Assembly: GCA_903907955.1 (NCBI GenBank)
Contig: CAIVPZ010000057.1
Coordinates: 1 to 64,000, forward strand
Source of the DNA: an uncultured Acetobacteraceae bacterium
GTDB taxonomy: Bacteria > Pseudomonadota > Alphaproteobacteria > Acetobacterales > Acetobacteraceae
Reading direction: 5' to 3'
Length of the DNA stretch: 64,000 bases
In this document: piece by piece, positions 8,525-18,538 of the stretch
How positions within the stretch are numbered: the stretch's first letter is position 1
Layout: each line of letters begins with the position of its first letter
Notes under the pieces: model-generated
Database searches by the model: none
Seen by the model: the letters and a program-made list of their open reading frames with translations, nothing else
What the model was told of the DNA's origin: nothing
Made by a program: the position numbers and the translations under genes

Positions 8525-9265
8525 ATGAACAACGCCAGCGACGTCGCCCTCTCCTTCATGGTCGCGCAGTCCCGGGCGATGGACGTCACCGCCACCAATC
8601 TGGCGAACACCACCACCCCCGGTTACCGCGCCGAGCGGATGCTGTTCAGCGACTGGCTGGCCCGCCAGCACGGCGGCACGCCGCCGGGCGGCGGAACCAT
8701 CGTCTACACCCAGGACCGCAACACCTACCGCGACCGCCAGGCCGGCCAGTTCACCCAGACCGCCAACCCGCTCGACCTCGCCATCTCCGGCGAGGGATTC
8801 TTCACCGTGCTCACGCCGGCCGGCCCGCGGCTGACCCGCGCCGGCCATTTCACCCTCGGCCAGGACGGCATGGTGGTCGACGAACAGGGCAACGCGCTGC
8901 TCGACCCCGAGGGCAGGAAGCTGATGCTCGCGGCCGCCGACACCCGCGTCACGGTGGCCGGCGACGGCACGATCTCCAGCGAGAACGGCCAGATCGGCAA
9001 GGTCGGCATCGTCGCCGCCAGCGACCCCAACAGGCTGCAGGCCGAGGGCAGCCGGCTGCTGAACGCCGGCGGAACCTCCACCAGCCCGGTCGCCACGCCG
9101 CGCATCGTCCAGGGCTCGGTGGAGCAAAGCAACGTGCAGCCAACCGCGGAAGTAACCCGCATGATGAACGATCTGCGCACCTTCCAGATGCTGGCGCAGT
9201 TCCTGCAGGCCGAATCCGACCGCCAACAGAGTGCCATCGAAAAGATCACCCAGCAGCACGCCTGA
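8525..9265 (+). CDS. flgF: Flagellar proximal rod protein FlgF
   Basis: FlgF is a rod component of the flagellar axial structure. The 246-residue protein has the N-terminal rod motif (about 17-31: MDVTATNLANTTTPGYRAE), a central GEGFFTV region, and a C-terminal helix with VEQSNVQPTAEVTRMM and LRTFQML typical of FlgE/F/G proteins. The ATG at 8525 follows GGAGTCCGCCG, giving a GGAG site with 7-base spacing. It is the first gene of flgF-flgG-flgA-flgH and lies just downstream of a sigma-54 promoter match. Confidence 0.95.
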   Translation: MNNASDVALSFMVAQSRAMDVTATNLANTTTPGYRAERMLFSDWLARQHGGTPPGGGTIVYTQDRNTYRDRQAGQFTQTANPLDLAISGEGFFTVLTPAGPRLTRAGHFTLGQDGMVVDEQGNALLDPEGRKLMLAAADTRVTVAGDGTISSENGQIGKVGIVAASDPNRLQAEGSRLLNAGGTSTSPVATPRIVQGSVEQSNVQPTAEVTRMMNDLRTFQMLAQFLQAESDRQQSAIEKITQQHA

Positions 9266-9285
9266 ACACGAGCCGGAGAATAAAA

Positions 9286-10071
9286 ATGCGTTCACTCGAC
9301 ATCGCCGCCACCGGCATGCAGGCACAGCAGACCAACGTCGAAGTCATCTCGAACAACATCGCCAACATGTCCACCACCGGCTACAAGCGGCGGCAGGCCG
9401 AGTTCCAGGACCTGATCTACCAGAATCTGCGCCGGGTCGGCTCGAACACCTCGGATTCCGGCTCGGTGGTGCCGGCCGGCGCGCAGGTCGGCCTGGGGGT
9501 GCGCACCGCGGCGATCTACCGCATCAACGAACAGGGCAACCTCCAGCAGACCTCCAATACCTTCGATCTGGCGATCAGCGGCAACGGCTACTTCCAGGTC
9601 ACGCTGCCCTCGGGCGAAACCGCCTACACCCGCGACGGCACGTTCGGCCTGTCGCCCAACGGCGAGATCGTCACCGCCGACGGCTATACCGTGGTGCCCG
9701 GCATCACCATCCCGGCCAACGCGACCTCCGTCACCATCAACGCGACCGGCGCGGTGCAGGCCACCCTCAGCGGCCAGACCGCGCCGAGCACGGTGGGAAC
9801 GATCCAGCTTGCCACCTTCCCCAACGAGGCCGGGCTGGATGCGCAGGGCAACAACCTGTTCCTGCAAAGCGCCGCCAGCGGCAACGTCGCCACCGGCGTG
9901 CCCGGCGCGCCCGGCTTCGGCACGGTCATGCAGGGCTTCGTCGAGACCAGCAACGTCAACGTCGTCACCGAGATCACCAACCTGATCAGCGCCCAGCGCG
10001 CCTACGAAATGAACAGCCGGGTGATCACCACCTCCGACCAGATGCTCTCCACCCTCACCAACATGCACTGA
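9286..10071 (+). CDS. flgG: Flagellar distal rod protein FlgG
   Basis: FlgG builds the distal rod that crosses the periplasm. The 261-residue product carries the canonical start MRSLDIAATGMQAQQTNVEV, then SNNIANMSTTGYKRRQAEFQ, the central SGNGYFQVTLPSGETAYTRD motif, and the C-terminal ETSNVNVVTEITNLISAQ helix. Length equals the family norm. The start at 9286 has GGAG 7 bases upstream, 20 bases after flgF, and matches the conserved N-terminus exactly. Confidence 0.98.
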   Translation: MRSLDIAATGMQAQQTNVEVISNNIANMSTTGYKRRQAEFQDLIYQNLRRVGSNTSDSGSVVPAGAQVGLGVRTAAIYRINEQGNLQQTSNTFDLAISGNGYFQVTLPSGETAYTRDGTFGLSPNGEIVTADGYTVVPGITIPANATSVTINATGAVQATLSGQTAPSTVGTIQLATFPNEAGLDAQGNNLFLQSAASGNVATGVPGAPGFGTVMQGFVETSNVNVVTEITNLISAQRAYEMNSRVITTSDQMLSTLTNMH

Positions 10072-10079
10072 CGCACGCC

Positions 10080-11048
10080 ATGAACCCGCTCCTGCCCGCC
10101 CTCGCCGCCGGTTTGCTGACCGCCATGCCGGCCGCCGCGGCCACGCTGCGCCTCGCCACCACGCTGGCGGCGCCGGTGGTGCGGCTGTCCGACCTGTTCG
10201 ACGATGCCGGGCCGCGCGCCGACCGCGTGCTCGGGCCGGGTCCGGCGCCGGGGGCGCGCATCGTGGTGGAGGCGGCCCAACTGGCCGCCATCGCGCGGCA
10301 GTTCGGCATCGACTGGCGGCCCGCCTCGACCGCCGACCGCGTGGTGCTGGACCGGCCGGGGCGGCTGCTGGCCCGCGAGGAAGTGGCCGCCACGCTGCGG
10401 GCGGCGCTCACCGGTGTCGGGGCGCCGGCCGACGGCGACCTGGAACTGCCCGACTTCGCCGCGCCGACGGTGCCGCTGGAAGGCCGCACCGAAACGGCGA
10501 TCGAGCAGGTGGATTACGACGCCGCCTCCGGGCGCTTCACCGCCATGCTGGGGGTGATCCGCGCCGACATGCCGATCCAGCGCATGCGCCTGTCGGGGCG
10601 GCTGCAGGAGATGGTCGAGTTGCCGGTGCTGGCACACCGCCTGCCGGTCGGCAGCGTGCTGCAGCCCGGCGATCTGACCACCGCGCGGCTGCGCGCCGGC
10701 GCACTGCACGAGGAAACGGTGCGCACCATCGCCGATGCGGTCGGGCGGGCGCTGAAGCGGCAGGCAGTGGCTGGCCAGCCACTGAGCACGGCCGACCTGA
10801 TGCGCCCGGCCCTGGTCGAGAAAGGCGCGCTGGTGTCGATGGAGCTGTCCGCGCCGGGGCTGGCGTTGACCAGTCAGGGCGTGGCGCAGGAAGCCGGCGG
10901 CGCCGGCGATCGCATCCGCGTGCTCAACCCCACTTCGCGCGCCGTGCTGGAGGCCGAGGTGATCGGCCCCCGGCGGGTGCGCATCGCCCCGGGCAGCGCG
11001 CCGGTGCAGCCGGCCCGGTTCGCGCCTGACCAGGTCGCGGCCCGATGA
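10080..11048 (+). CDS. flgA: Flagella basal body P-ring formation protein FlgA
   Basis: FlgA is a periplasmic chaperone for assembly of FlgI into the P-ring. The 322-residue protein has a signal peptide (MNPLLPALAAGLLTAMPAAAA), a pre-SAF region, and a C-terminal SAF domain beginning near VGSVLQPGDLTTARL, with AVGRALKRQAVAGQPL, VEKGALVSMEL and DRIRVLNPTSRAVLEAEV. It begins 8 bases after flgG and overlaps flgH by ATGA. The flgI gene it serves is not in this window. Confidence 0.93.
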   Translation: MNPLLPALAAGLLTAMPAAAATLRLATTLAAPVVRLSDLFDDAGPRADRVLGPGPAPGARIVVEAAQLAAIARQFGIDWRPASTADRVVLDRPGRLLAREEVAATLRAALTGVGAPADGDLELPDFAAPTVPLEGRTETAIEQVDYDAASGRFTAMLGVIRADMPIQRMRLSGRLQEMVELPVLAHRLPVGSVLQPGDLTTARLRAGALHEETVRTIADAVGRALKRQAVAGQPLSTADLMRPALVEKGALVSMELSAPGLALTSQGVAQEAGGAGDRIRVLNPTSRAVLEAEVIGPRRVRIAPGSAPVQPARFAPDQVAAR

Positions 11049-11794
11049 AGCGCGCAGCGATGCGGCGGATCGGCGCGGCGCTGCTGCTGGCAGCGCTGCT
11101 GGGCGGCTGCAATTCGTTGCAGAACCTGTCGGAGGTCGGCAAGCCGCCGACCATGACCCCCACCGCCGACCCCACCAAGGACCCGGCCTGGCGACCGCTG
11201 ACCATGCCCATGCCGGCCGCCCAGGTGGCCGCGCCCCAGGCCAACGCGCTGTGGCGGGCCGGCAGCCGGGCCTTCTTCAAGGACCAGCGCGCCGCCCAGG
11301 TGGGCGACATCCTGACCGTGGTGATCAGCACCACCGACAGCGCCGACGTCGAGAACAACACCACCACCGCGCGCGACAGCGCCGAGGCCATGGGCGTGAC
11401 CAACTTCTTCGGCCTGGAATCGCAGATCCCGAAGCTGCTGAGCGGCAGCGACCCCTCCAAGCTGGTCGCGGCCGGAAGCAGCAACGGCAATAACGGCAAG
11501 GCGACGCTCAAACGCAACGAGACGGTCGCATTGCGGCTGGCCGGGGTGATCACCCAGGTGCTGCCGAACGGCAATCTGGTGGTGTCGGCCAGCCAGGAGC
11601 TGCGGGTGAACAGCGAACTGCGCCAGTTGCAGGTGACCGGCGTGGTCCGTCCGCAGGACATCGCCAGCGACAACACCGTGCAGCACGACCGCATGGCCGA
11701 GGCACGCATCTCCTATGGCGGGCGCGGCCAGATCACCGCGCTGCAAACCCCGCGCTGGGGCCAGCAGGTGCTGGATATCCTGCTGCCGTTCTGA
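11045..11794 (+). CDS. flgH: Flagellar L-ring lipoprotein FlgH
   Basis: FlgH forms the outer-membrane L-ring. The 249-residue product has a lipoprotein signal ending LLGGC (lipid-modified Cys about residue 21). It also has the conserved regions SRAFFKDQRAAQVGDILTVV and TLKRNETVALRLAGVITQVLPNGNLVV, and a C-terminus with GRGQITALQTPRWGQQVLD. It ends the flgFGAH operon and is followed by three consecutive hairpins in the gap to the convergent ABC transporter. Confidence 0.97.
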   Translation: MKRAAMRRIGAALLLAALLGGCNSLQNLSEVGKPPTMTPTADPTKDPAWRPLTMPMPAAQVAAPQANALWRAGSRAFFKDQRAAQVGDILTVVISTTDSADVENNTTTARDSAEAMGVTNFFGLESQIPKLLSGSDPSKLVAAGSSNGNNGKATLKRNETVALRLAGVITQVLPNGNLVVSASQELRVNSELRQLQVTGVVRPQDIASDNTVQHDRMAEARISYGGRGQITALQTPRWGQQVLDILLPF

Positions 11795-11807
11795 ATTTGA
11801 AACGGTT

Positions 11808-11877
11808 CCAAGGGCAAAGCCCTTGGTGCAGGTCCAGGAGGCAAAGCCTCCTGGCGGGGTCCGGGGCTGCGCCCCGG
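11808..11877. repeat. Triple palindrome cluster 1 (convergent junction)
   Basis: Three perfect hairpins follow one another: CCAAGGGC-AAA-GCCCTTGG (11808-11826), CCAGGAGGC-AAA-GCCTCCTGG (11834-11854) and CCGGGGC-TGC-GCCCCGG (11861-11877). They lie between the ends of flgH and the convergent ABC exporter and could serve as a bidirectional terminator, although none has a T-tract. Stems of 7-9 bp with 3-base loops match the other clusters in this window. Confidence 0.85.
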
Positions 11878-11891
11878 CAGGTCGGTTGGGT

Positions 11892-13730
11892 TCACGCCGC
11901 CTCGACCTGCTCCTGCTGCTCGGCCTGCAGCGCCCACATCCGCGCGTAGGTGCCGCCGAGTGCCAGCAACTCGCCATGCGTGCCGCGCTCCACCACCAGC
12001 CCATCCTCGAGCACAAGTATCTGGTCGGCATCCACCACGGTGGAAAGCCGGTGGGCAATGCTCAGCGTGGTGCGATGAAACGCCACCGTCCGCAGGGCGC
12101 CCTGGATATCCTGTTCCGTCCGGGTATCCAGCGCGCTGGTGGCTTCGTCCAGCAGCAGGATGCGGGGGTCCTTCAGGATGGTGCGCGCGATCGCCACCCG
12201 CTGCTTCTCGCCGCCCGACAGCTTGAGGCCCCGCTCGCCCACCCGGGTGGCGTAGCCGTCGGGCAGACGGAGCACGAAGTCATGCACCTGCGCCAGCTTG
12301 GCGGCCTGTTCGATCTCGGCCTGGCTGGCGCCGGGGCGGCCATAGGCGATGTTGTAGCGGATGGTGTCGTTGAACAGCACGGTGTCCTGCGGCACCACGC
12401 CCATGGCGGCGCGCAGGCTGTCCTGGGTGAGGTCGCGGATGTCCTGCCCGTCCACCAGCACGCGCCCGCCGGTCACGTCATAAAAACGGAACAGCAGCCG
12501 GCTGATGGTGGACTTGCCGGCCCCGGTCGGCCCGACAATGGCCACCGACCCGCCCGGCGGCACCCGGAACGACACCCCGCGCAGAATAAGCCGGTCGGGC
12601 CGGTAGCCGAACTGCACATCCTCGAACACCACCTCGCCGGCCGGCGCCACCAGCGGCTTTGCCCCCGGGCGGTCGGCCACCTCGGCCGGCACCCGGATCA
12701 GGCGGAACATCTGCTCCATGTCCACCAGCCCCTGCTTGATCTCGCGATAGACGAAACCGAGCATGTTCAGCGGCACATAAAGCTGCATGAGGTAGGTGTT
12801 GACGAGCACGAAACGACCGACGGTCAGCGTGCCGGCCTGCACCTCGACCGCCGCCATCAGCATGATCAGCGCCAGCGCCGTCGAGATGATGGCCGCCTGC
12901 CCCAGGTTCAGCAGGTTCAGCGTCACCTGGCTGCGCACCGCGGCGCGCTCGTAGCGCGACAGCGCCTCGTCGAAGCGGGCGGCTTCGTGGCCCTCGTTGC
13001 CGAAATACTTCACCGTCTCGTAGTTCAGCAGGCTGTCCACCGCCTTGGTCTTGGCGTCGCTGTCGGACTCGTTCATGGTGCGACGGATGCGCACCCGCCA
13101 GGTCGTCAGGCCGAAGGTGAAGGCCAGGTAGCAGGCGACCGCCAGCAGCGTCAGCGCGGCATAGCGCCAGTCGAACAGCCTCCACAGGATGGCGGTGACC
13201 AGCGCCACCTCCACCAGCGTCGGCACCACGTTGAACACCGCCAGCCGCAGCACCGCCTCGATGCCGGAGGTGCCGCGGTCGATGGCGCGGGAGAGGCCGC
13301 CGGTCTGGCGGTCGAGGTGAAAGCGCAGCGACAGCCGGTGCAGGTGGCGAAAGGTCTGCAGCGCCACCCGGCGGACGGTGCGCTGCTGAACGGCGGCGAA
13401 AATCGCGTCGCGCAGTTCGCCGAAACCGGAGGCGGCGATGCGCAGCAGCCCGTAGCCGACGATCAGGCCCAGCGGCACCGCCAGCACCCCGCCCATCTGC
13501 GGCGCCAGCGCGTCCACCGCCCGGCTGTAGACCAGCGGCACCAGCACGGTGGCGCCCTTGGCGGCGATCAGGAACAGCATGGCCAGCGACACCCGCACCC
13601 GTGCGCCGGCGCTGTCCTTCGGCCACAGATACGGCAGCAGGGAGCGGATGGTTTCCAGCGTGGACCGCTCGGGGATGCGGGCGCCGGCGAAATCGGGCAG
13701 GGTCGGCTGGGCCGAAAGACTTCTTCTCAT
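11892..13730 (-). CDS. Atm1/HMT1-type ABC exporter (permease-ATPase fusion)
   Basis: This is a 612-residue half-transporter. The N-terminal membrane domain (about 40-330) has six predicted helices and the Atm1-like loop KAVDSLLNYETVKYFGNE. The ATPase domain carries Walker A GPTGAGKS, signature LSGGEKQR, Walker B ILLLDEATSALD and the H-loop SIAHRLST. Mitochondrial and bacterial Atm1 relatives export glutathione-linked sulfur or heavy-metal species and work as homodimers. The YETVKYFGNE segment is a strong family marker. It is a single gene, divergent from the NUDIX gene and convergent with flgH. Confidence 0.88.
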   Translation of the reverse strand: MRRSLSAQPTLPDFAGARIPERSTLETIRSLLPYLWPKDSAGARVRVSLAMLFLIAAKGATVLVPLVYSRAVDALAPQMGGVLAVPLGLIVGYGLLRIAASGFGELRDAIFAAVQQRTVRRVALQTFRHLHRLSLRFHLDRQTGGLSRAIDRGTSGIEAVLRLAVFNVVPTLVEVALVTAILWRLFDWRYAALTLLAVACYLAFTFGLTTWRVRIRRTMNESDSDAKTKAVDSLLNYETVKYFGNEGHEAARFDEALSRYERAAVRSQVTLNLLNLGQAAIISTALALIMLMAAVEVQAGTLTVGRFVLVNTYLMQLYVPLNMLGFVYREIKQGLVDMEQMFRLIRVPAEVADRPGAKPLVAPAGEVVFEDVQFGYRPDRLILRGVSFRVPPGGSVAIVGPTGAGKSTISRLLFRFYDVTGGRVLVDGQDIRDLTQDSLRAAMGVVPQDTVLFNDTIRYNIAYGRPGASQAEIEQAAKLAQVHDFVLRLPDGYATRVGERGLKLSGGEKQRVAIARTILKDPRILLLDEATSALDTRTEQDIQGALRTVAFHRTTLSIAHRLSTVVDADQILVLEDGLVVERGTHGELLALGGTYARMWALQAEQQEQVEAA

Positions 13731-13810
13731 GGCCTGCCATGTGGCATGCGGCCTGCCGGAAGCAAAGCCCGCGGTGGCTTCCGGCGGGCGTTTCGGCTAT
13801 GCGGCCAGGC

Positions 13811-14593
13811 ATGGACCCGCGCCTGACCCGCCATTTCGACGCCTGCAACAACGCCATCCTGCCCGGCGAACGCATCGCCTTCGCCATCGGCACCGCCCAG
13901 GTCGGCTGGGTGCAGCCGGCGGTGGCCCGGGCGCTCGCCGATTTCCCCGGCATGACGGTGGGCGCCCGCCGCGCCACCCTCGCCACGGCTGCCGCCGGCA
14001 CCCTGCATGCCATCGGCCGGGCACTGGCCGAACAGGGCTTCTGCCGCTGGCGCAACGAGGCGTTCGACGTGCGCGCGCGCGGCGACGGCCCGGTGCTGGC
14101 CACCCTGGACCGCGGCGCCCTGCCGGTGTTCGGCGTGCTGGCCGCCGGCGTGCACGTCAACGGCCTGGTGCAGCGCCCGGACGGACTCCACCTGTGGATC
14201 GCCCGCCGCGCCGCCGACAAGGCACTGGACCCCGGCAAGCTCGACCATCTGGTGGCCGGTGGCATCCCCGCCGGCCTGACCCCGCACCAAACCGTGGTGA
14301 AGGAAGCCGCCGAGGAAGCCGGCGTGCCGGCGGCGCTGGCCGCCACCGCCGTCGAAACCGGGCTGGTCAGCTACAGCATGGAACGGCCGGAAGGACTGCG
14401 GCGCGACTGGCTGATCTGCTACGATCTGCTGCTTCCCGCGGATTTCGTTCCGTATGCCACTGACGGGGAAGTCGAATCGTTCGAGCTTTGGCCGGTCGCC
14501 AAAGTGCTGGAGCGGGTGCTGGATACCGACGACTTCAAGTTCAATGTTAATCTTGTGCTGATCGATTTGTTTCAACGGCTCGGAATAGCTTAA
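13811..14593 (+). CDS. DUF4743/NUDIX hydrolase (TPK-like NUDIX family)
   Basis: The 260-residue protein has an N-terminal DUF4743-like domain and a C-terminal NUDIX fold (about 118-250). The NUDIX box reads GGIPAGLTP...VKEAAEEAGV: the EExG core is kept, the first Glu of the consensus is Leu and the Arg is Lys. That variant is usual in the TPK-linked NUDIX family (yeast Tnr3 and relatives act on damaged thiamine diphosphates), so activity is plausible but not proven. An ATG four codons upstream (13799) is an equally possible start. It is divergent from the ABC exporter. Confidence 0.8.
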   Translation: MDPRLTRHFDACNNAILPGERIAFAIGTAQVGWVQPAVARALADFPGMTVGARRATLATAAAGTLHAIGRALAEQGFCRWRNEAFDVRARGDGPVLATLDRGALPVFGVLAAGVHVNGLVQRPDGLHLWIARRAADKALDPGKLDHLVAGGIPAGLTPHQTVVKEAAEEAGVPAALAATAVETGLVSYSMERPEGLRRDWLICYDLLLPADFVPYATDGEVESFELWPVAKVLERVLDTDDFKFNVNLVLIDLFQRLGIA

Positions 14594-14603
14594 GTAAGTA
14601 AGG

Positions 14604-14647
14604 CCAGGGCGCTGCCCTGGACCCGGCAGGGGGCAGTGGCCCCCTGC
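14604..14647. repeat. Double palindrome cluster 2 (convergent junction)
   Basis: Two perfect hairpins occur: CCAGGGC-GCT-GCCCTGG (14604-14620) and GCAGGGGGC-AGTG-GCCCCCTGC (14626-14647). They separate the ends of the NUDIX gene and the convergent DUF4167 gene. The order, the ACCC spacer and the AGTG loop recur in clusters 3 and 6. Confidence 0.85.
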
Positions 14648-14657
14648 ACCCCATTCA

Positions 14658-15143
14658 TCAAGCCTCAGGCGGGGCCGCGGCGATGGGGATTTCCCTTGAT
14701 TCGCCCGGGCTGGGCTGGTCGCCTACGCCGGGAGGCTGGCCTTCGCCATCATCGGAATCGCCGTCGCTCATATCCTGAGTCTGCGGGCGCCGGTTCTGCT
14801 GGCCGTTCTGCTGCGGCGGACCCTGCTGCGTCGCCTGATTGATCGCATTCAGGATGCGGAAATAATGTTCCGCATGCTGGAAGTAGCTCTCCGCCATCAC
14901 CCGGTCGCCACTGCCGGTGGCGTCGCGGCCAAGCTGGAGGTATTTCTCGAACAACTGCTGGGCAGTGCCGCGGATTCGCATATCCGGCCCGCTGCTGTCG
15001 AACACGTGATTGCGGTTGAGGGGAATTCCGCCGCCCCCGCCACCGCCCTGGCGAACGGGACCGCCGCCACCACCACCACCGCCGCCTCCGCCCCCGCTCC
15101 CACCACCGCGATGGTTGCGTCCGCGCATACGTTTCATGTTCAT
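14658..15143 (-). CDS. DUF4167 domain protein (poly-Gly, RNA-binding-like N-terminus)
   Basis: The 161-residue protein starts MNMKRMRGRNHRG, runs into a Gly tract interrupted by a few residues (about 12-35), then has the DUF4167 core (RIRGTAQQLFEKYLQLGRD, MAESYFQHAEHYFRILNAI). A Gln/Asp-rich disordered tail follows. DUF4167 proteins are widespread in Alphaproteobacteria, usually just after prmC, and their function is unknown. The Arg/Gly-rich start suggests nucleic-acid contact, which is inference. The Gly tract is a GGN simple repeat and could vary in length. The start at 15143 is preferred; 15137 is also possible. Confidence 0.85.
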   Translation of the reverse strand: MNMKRMRGRNHRGGGSGGGGGGGGGGGGPVRQGGGGGGGIPLNRNHVFDSSGPDMRIRGTAQQLFEKYLQLGRDATGSGDRVMAESYFQHAEHYFRILNAINQATQQGPPQQNGQQNRRPQTQDMSDGDSDDGEGQPPGVGDQPSPGESREIPIAAAPPEA

Positions 15144-15437
15144 GCGTTTGCCACAGCGCTTTCCTGTTCGTTTGCCGGGCGCCGCGGTGCCCACGCGGGC
15201 AACGTGATCCCGGCCCCCGTCGCCGGACGCAGCCAGCCAGTTGCTGCCGTCGTCCCGCGCCACAACCCGTCCCTGGGTCGTTCCTTACCGATGGTTCGCG
15301 CAGCAGCCCGTCAGGCACACGCTCCAGCGGCGGGCCATTGCCGGGGCAAACAAGCGAACTCCCGGGTACTATTCCCGGGTGCTCCGTGCCGCGCCAGCGC
15401 AGGCTAGCGGTCCGGACCCGGCATGCCAAACAATTTC

Positions 15438-16253
15438 TTACACTGATGAGTACGTGAGCACCGCGGCCCGCGCAATCCCGGCCAGATCGGGTTGCAGGGC
15501 AGCCAGCCGAAACCCGGCCGCACTGGCCAGGGCCGACACGCTATCCGCCTGCCCCGCCCCCAGTTCAAGCACCGCAACCCCCGCCGGGGCAAGCAGGTCC
15601 GGCAAGGCGGCCAGCAGCGCCCGGTAGGCATCCAGCCCGTCCGCTCCGCCATCCAGCGCCCGGCGCGGTTCATGGCGCGCAACCTCGGGCATGAGGCCGG
15701 GAATGGCTCCCGACTCGATATACGGCGGGTTGGACAGCACCAGGTCGAACCGGCCGGCGAGCGGTGCCGCCCAGTCGGCACAGACCATGGCGCAGCGCGC
15801 CTGCAACCCGGTGAGGCTGGCATTGCGCGCCGCCAGCGCGGCGGCTGCAGGCGCACAGTCCACGCCGACCCCGAAGGCAGCCGGAAACTCCGTCAACGCG
15901 GCCAGCAGCAGGCAGCCGGTGCCGGTGCCCAGGTCGAGAATGCGCCCCACCGCATGGCGGTCGCGGCGGGCGGCAAGGGCCGCGGTGATCAGGGCCTCGC
16001 TGTCGGCACGCGGAATCAGGGTGGCCGGACCGACCTCGAGTTCAAGCGTCCAGAACCCCTGGCGGCCGATCAGGAAGGCCAGCGGCTCGCGGGCGGCGCG
16101 GCGGGCGACCAGGGCGCGGAACGCATCGGCATCGCCGGCGACGTGCTCCAGCAGCCAGCGGGCTTCCCGCCGCGGCGAGTCGATGCCGGCCGCCCGAAGC
16201 GCATCAGTGGCTTCCCGGAGCAGAATTTCGCGCCCGGAGACGCCGCCGCTCAC
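15438..16253 (-). CDS. prmC: Peptide chain release factor N5-glutamine methyltransferase PrmC
   Basis: PrmC methylates the Gln of the GGQ motif in release factors 1 and 2. The 271-residue protein has the helical N-terminal domain, the SAM-binding motif [16 protein letters not shown] (about 104-119) and the catalytic NPPY motif ([11 protein letters not shown]). It begins with GTG in a GTGA overlap with the stop of prfA, its substrate gene, which is the usual arrangement. Confidence 0.95.
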   Translation of the reverse strand: MSGGVSGREILLREATDALRAAGIDSPRREARWLLEHVAGDADAFRALVARRAAREPLAFLIGRQGFWTLELEVGPATLIPRADSEALITAALAARRDRHAVGRILDLGTGTGCLLLAALTEFPAAFGVGVDCAPAAAALAARNASLTGLQARCAMVCADWAAPLAGRFDLVLSNPPYIESGAIPGLMPEVARHEPRRALDGGADGLDAYRALLAALPDLLAPAGVAVLELGAGQADSVSALASAAGFRLAALQPDLAGIARAAVLTYSSV

Positions 16254-17305
16254 GCCTCCGCCGCCAGCCGGGCCGCCTGGTCCTCGGCGGTGAGCGCGTC
16301 GATGAACTCGTCCAGTTCGCCCGCCATGACCCGGTCGATCTTGTACAGCGTCATGTTGATGCGGTGGTCCGACACCCGCCCCTGCGGGAAGTTATACGTG
16401 CGAATCCGCTCGCTGCGGTCGCCGGTGCCGACCTGGGAGCGCCGGTCCGCCGCCCGCGTGGCATGCAACTGCGCCCGCTGCTGCTCGTAAATCCGCGCCC
16501 GCAGGATCTTCATCGCCTTGGCGCGGTTCTTGTGCTGGCTTTTCTCCTCCTGCATCGCCACCACGATGCCGGTGGGAAGGTGGGTGATCCGCACCGCGCT
16601 CTCGGTCTTGTTCACATGCTGGCCGCCGGCGCCGGAGGCCCGGTAGACGTCGATGCGCAGATCGCCCTCGTCGACCTGCACGTCCACTTCCTCGGCCTCG
16701 GGCAGCACCGCCACCGTCACCGTCGAGGTGTGGATGCGGCCCTGGTTTTCGGTGGCCGGCACGCGCTGCACCCGGTGCACGCCGGATTCGTATTTGAGGC
16801 GGGCAAACACATTGGTGCCGTTGACCTCCGCCGAGGCGCCCTTCAGGCCGCCGAGTTCGGACTCGTCGTATTCGAGCACCTCGAAGCGCCAGCCGCGCGC
16901 GGCGGCGTATTTGCGGTACATGTCGAACAGTTGGGTGGCGAACAATCCTGCCTCATCACCACCGGCGGCGGGACGCACTTCCAGGATGGCGGAGCGGGCG
17001 TCGGCCTCGTCCTTCGGCAGCAGGGCGATGCGCAGCGACTGCTGCAGTTCCGGGATGCGGCTTTTCAGTTCGAACAGTTCCGCCTCGGCCAGCTCGCGCA
17101 GCTCCGGGTCGGCGAGCATCTGCTCGGCCTCGGCGGCGGCGCGCTCGGCGGCGCGCAGTTCCTCCACCCGGGCGACGATCGGCTCAAGTTCGGCCAACTC
17201 CCGGCTGGCACGGACAAAAGCTTCGCCGGACAGCGCCTCGGACAGCAGGGCGTTCAATTCGGCGGCACGGTCGCCGATGCGGTCGAGCTTGAGGGAAAAA
17301 CTCAT
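16250..17305 (-). CDS. prfA: Peptide chain release factor 1
   Basis: RF1 reads UAA and UAG stop codons and releases the peptide. The 351-residue protein has the codon-recognition PAT motif ([17 protein letters not shown]) and the peptidyl-transferase GGQ motif ([13 protein letters not shown]). Length is normal. It overlaps hisS upstream and prmC downstream by 4 bases each, placing it in the ispG-hisS-prfA-prmC operon. Confidence 0.98.
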   Translation of the reverse strand: MSFSLKLDRIGDRAAELNALLSEALSGEAFVRASRELAELEPIVARVEELRAAERAAAEAEQMLADPELRELAEAELFELKSRIPELQQSLRIALLPKDEADARSAILEVRPAAGGDEAGLFATQLFDMYRKYAAARGWRFEVLEYDESELGGLKGASAEVNGTNVFARLKYESGVHRVQRVPATENQGRIHTSTVTVAVLPEAEEVDVQVDEGDLRIDVYRASGAGGQHVNKTESAVRITHLPTGIVVAMQEEKSQHKNRAKAMKILRARIYEQQRAQLHATRAADRRSQVGTGDRSERIRTYNFPQGRVSDHRINMTLYKIDRVMAGELDEFIDALTAEDQAARLAAEA

Positions 17306-18537
17306 TGCAACCTGGCGGGCAGGTCCGTGATCGGCACTTCCTGCTGGGTGCCGGTGGACAAATCCTTCACCTGCGCCATGCCGCGCGCCACCTCGGCCTC
17401 GCCGAGAATGATCGCGGCGCGGGCGCCGATGCGGTTGGCACGCTCCAGCCGGCGCTTCAGATTGCCGCGATAGGCCATCTCGGCGCGGATGCCGGCGCGT
17501 CGCAGCTCCTGCAGCACGGCCAGCGCCGCCGCCTCGGCCGCCTCGCCCACCGGCACCACGGCAACCGGCCGGGGCGCGGCGGGCATATCGGTGAGCAGCA
17601 TGGAAAGGCGTTCCACGCCCGCCGCCCAGCCGACCGCGGGCGTGGCCGGCCCGCCCATCTCCTCCACCAGCCCGTCATAGCGCCCGCCCGCCATCACCGT
17701 GCCCTGCGCGCCAAGCCGGGAGGTGACGAACTCGAAGGCGGTGTGGCCGTAATAGTCGAGCCCGCGCACTATGCGCGGGTTGTTGACGAACGGCACGCCG
17801 AAGCCGTCGAGACAGGATTTCAGCCGGTCGTAGAACGCCGCCGCCTCCGCTGTCAGGTGGGCGTGGATGTCCGGCGCGCCGGCGATGATGCGCCGGTCGC
17901 CTTCATCCTTGGAATCGAGGATTCGCAGGGGGTTGCGTTCCAGCCTTGTCAGGCTGTCTTCGGACAGGCCGGCCCGGTGCGCGGTGAAGTAGTCCACCAG
18001 GGCGGCGCGGTAGGCGTCGCGGCTGGGGCGGTCGCCGAGGGTGTTGATCTCCAGCACCACGTCGCCGGCGATGCCGAGCGCGCGCAGGATGTCCCAGCCG
18101 CAGGCGATGATTTCCGCGTCGGCGAGCGGCTCGGCAGGGCCGATCAGCTCGGCGCCGATCTGGTGGAACTGCCGGTAGCGCCCCTTCTGCGGGCGCTCAT
18201 AGCGGAACATCGGGCCGGCGTAGAACACCTTCTGCGGCAACGATTGGGTGAGGCCGTTGGTGACCAGGGCGCGGCAGATTCCGGCGGTGCCCTCGGGGCG
18301 CAGGGTGATGCTGTCGCCGCCGCGGTCCTCGAAGGAATACATCTCCTTCATCACCACGTCGGAGGTATCGCCCAGGCTGCGCGAGAACACCCGCGTATCC
18401 TCGAAGATGGGGGTGGCCCATTCCTCCAGCCCGTACGAAGCCGCCACACGGCGCGCGGTGTCGATCACATGCAGGTGGCGGCGATGGTCCTCGCCGACGA
18501 GGTCGCGGGTGCCGCGGACCGGTTGAAGCGCGCTCAC
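17302..18537 (-). CDS. hisS: Histidine-tRNA ligase
   Basis: This class II synthetase charges tRNA-His. The 411-residue protein has motif 1 near the N-terminus, the motif 2 region [21 protein letters not shown], the histidine-binding [13 protein letters not shown], and a motif 3-like [10 protein letters not shown]. The C-terminal anticodon domain ends near [18 protein letters not shown]. The start is GTG at 18537, one base after the ispG stop codon, and the end overlaps prfA by four bases. Confidence 0.97.
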   Translation of the reverse strand: MSALQPVRGTRDLVGEDHRRHLHVIDTARRVAASYGLEEWATPIFEDTRVFSRSLGDTSDVVMKEMYSFEDRGGDSITLRPEGTAGICRALVTNGLTQSLPQKVFYAGPMFRYERPQKGRYRQFHQIGAELIGPAEPLADAEIIACGWDILRALGIAGDVVLEINTLGDRPSRDAYRAALVDYFTAHRAGLSEDSLTRLERNPLRILDSKDEGDRRIIAGAPDIHAHLTAEAAAFYDRLKSCLDGFGVPFVNNPRIVRGLDYYGHTAFEFVTSRLGAQGTVMAGGRYDGLVEEMGGPATPAVGWAAGVERLSMLLTDMPAAPRPVAVVPVGEAAEAAALAVLQELRRAGIRAEMAYRGNLKRRLERANRIGARAAIILGEAEVARGMAQVKDLSTGTQQEVPITDLPARLQ

Positions 18538-18538
18538 G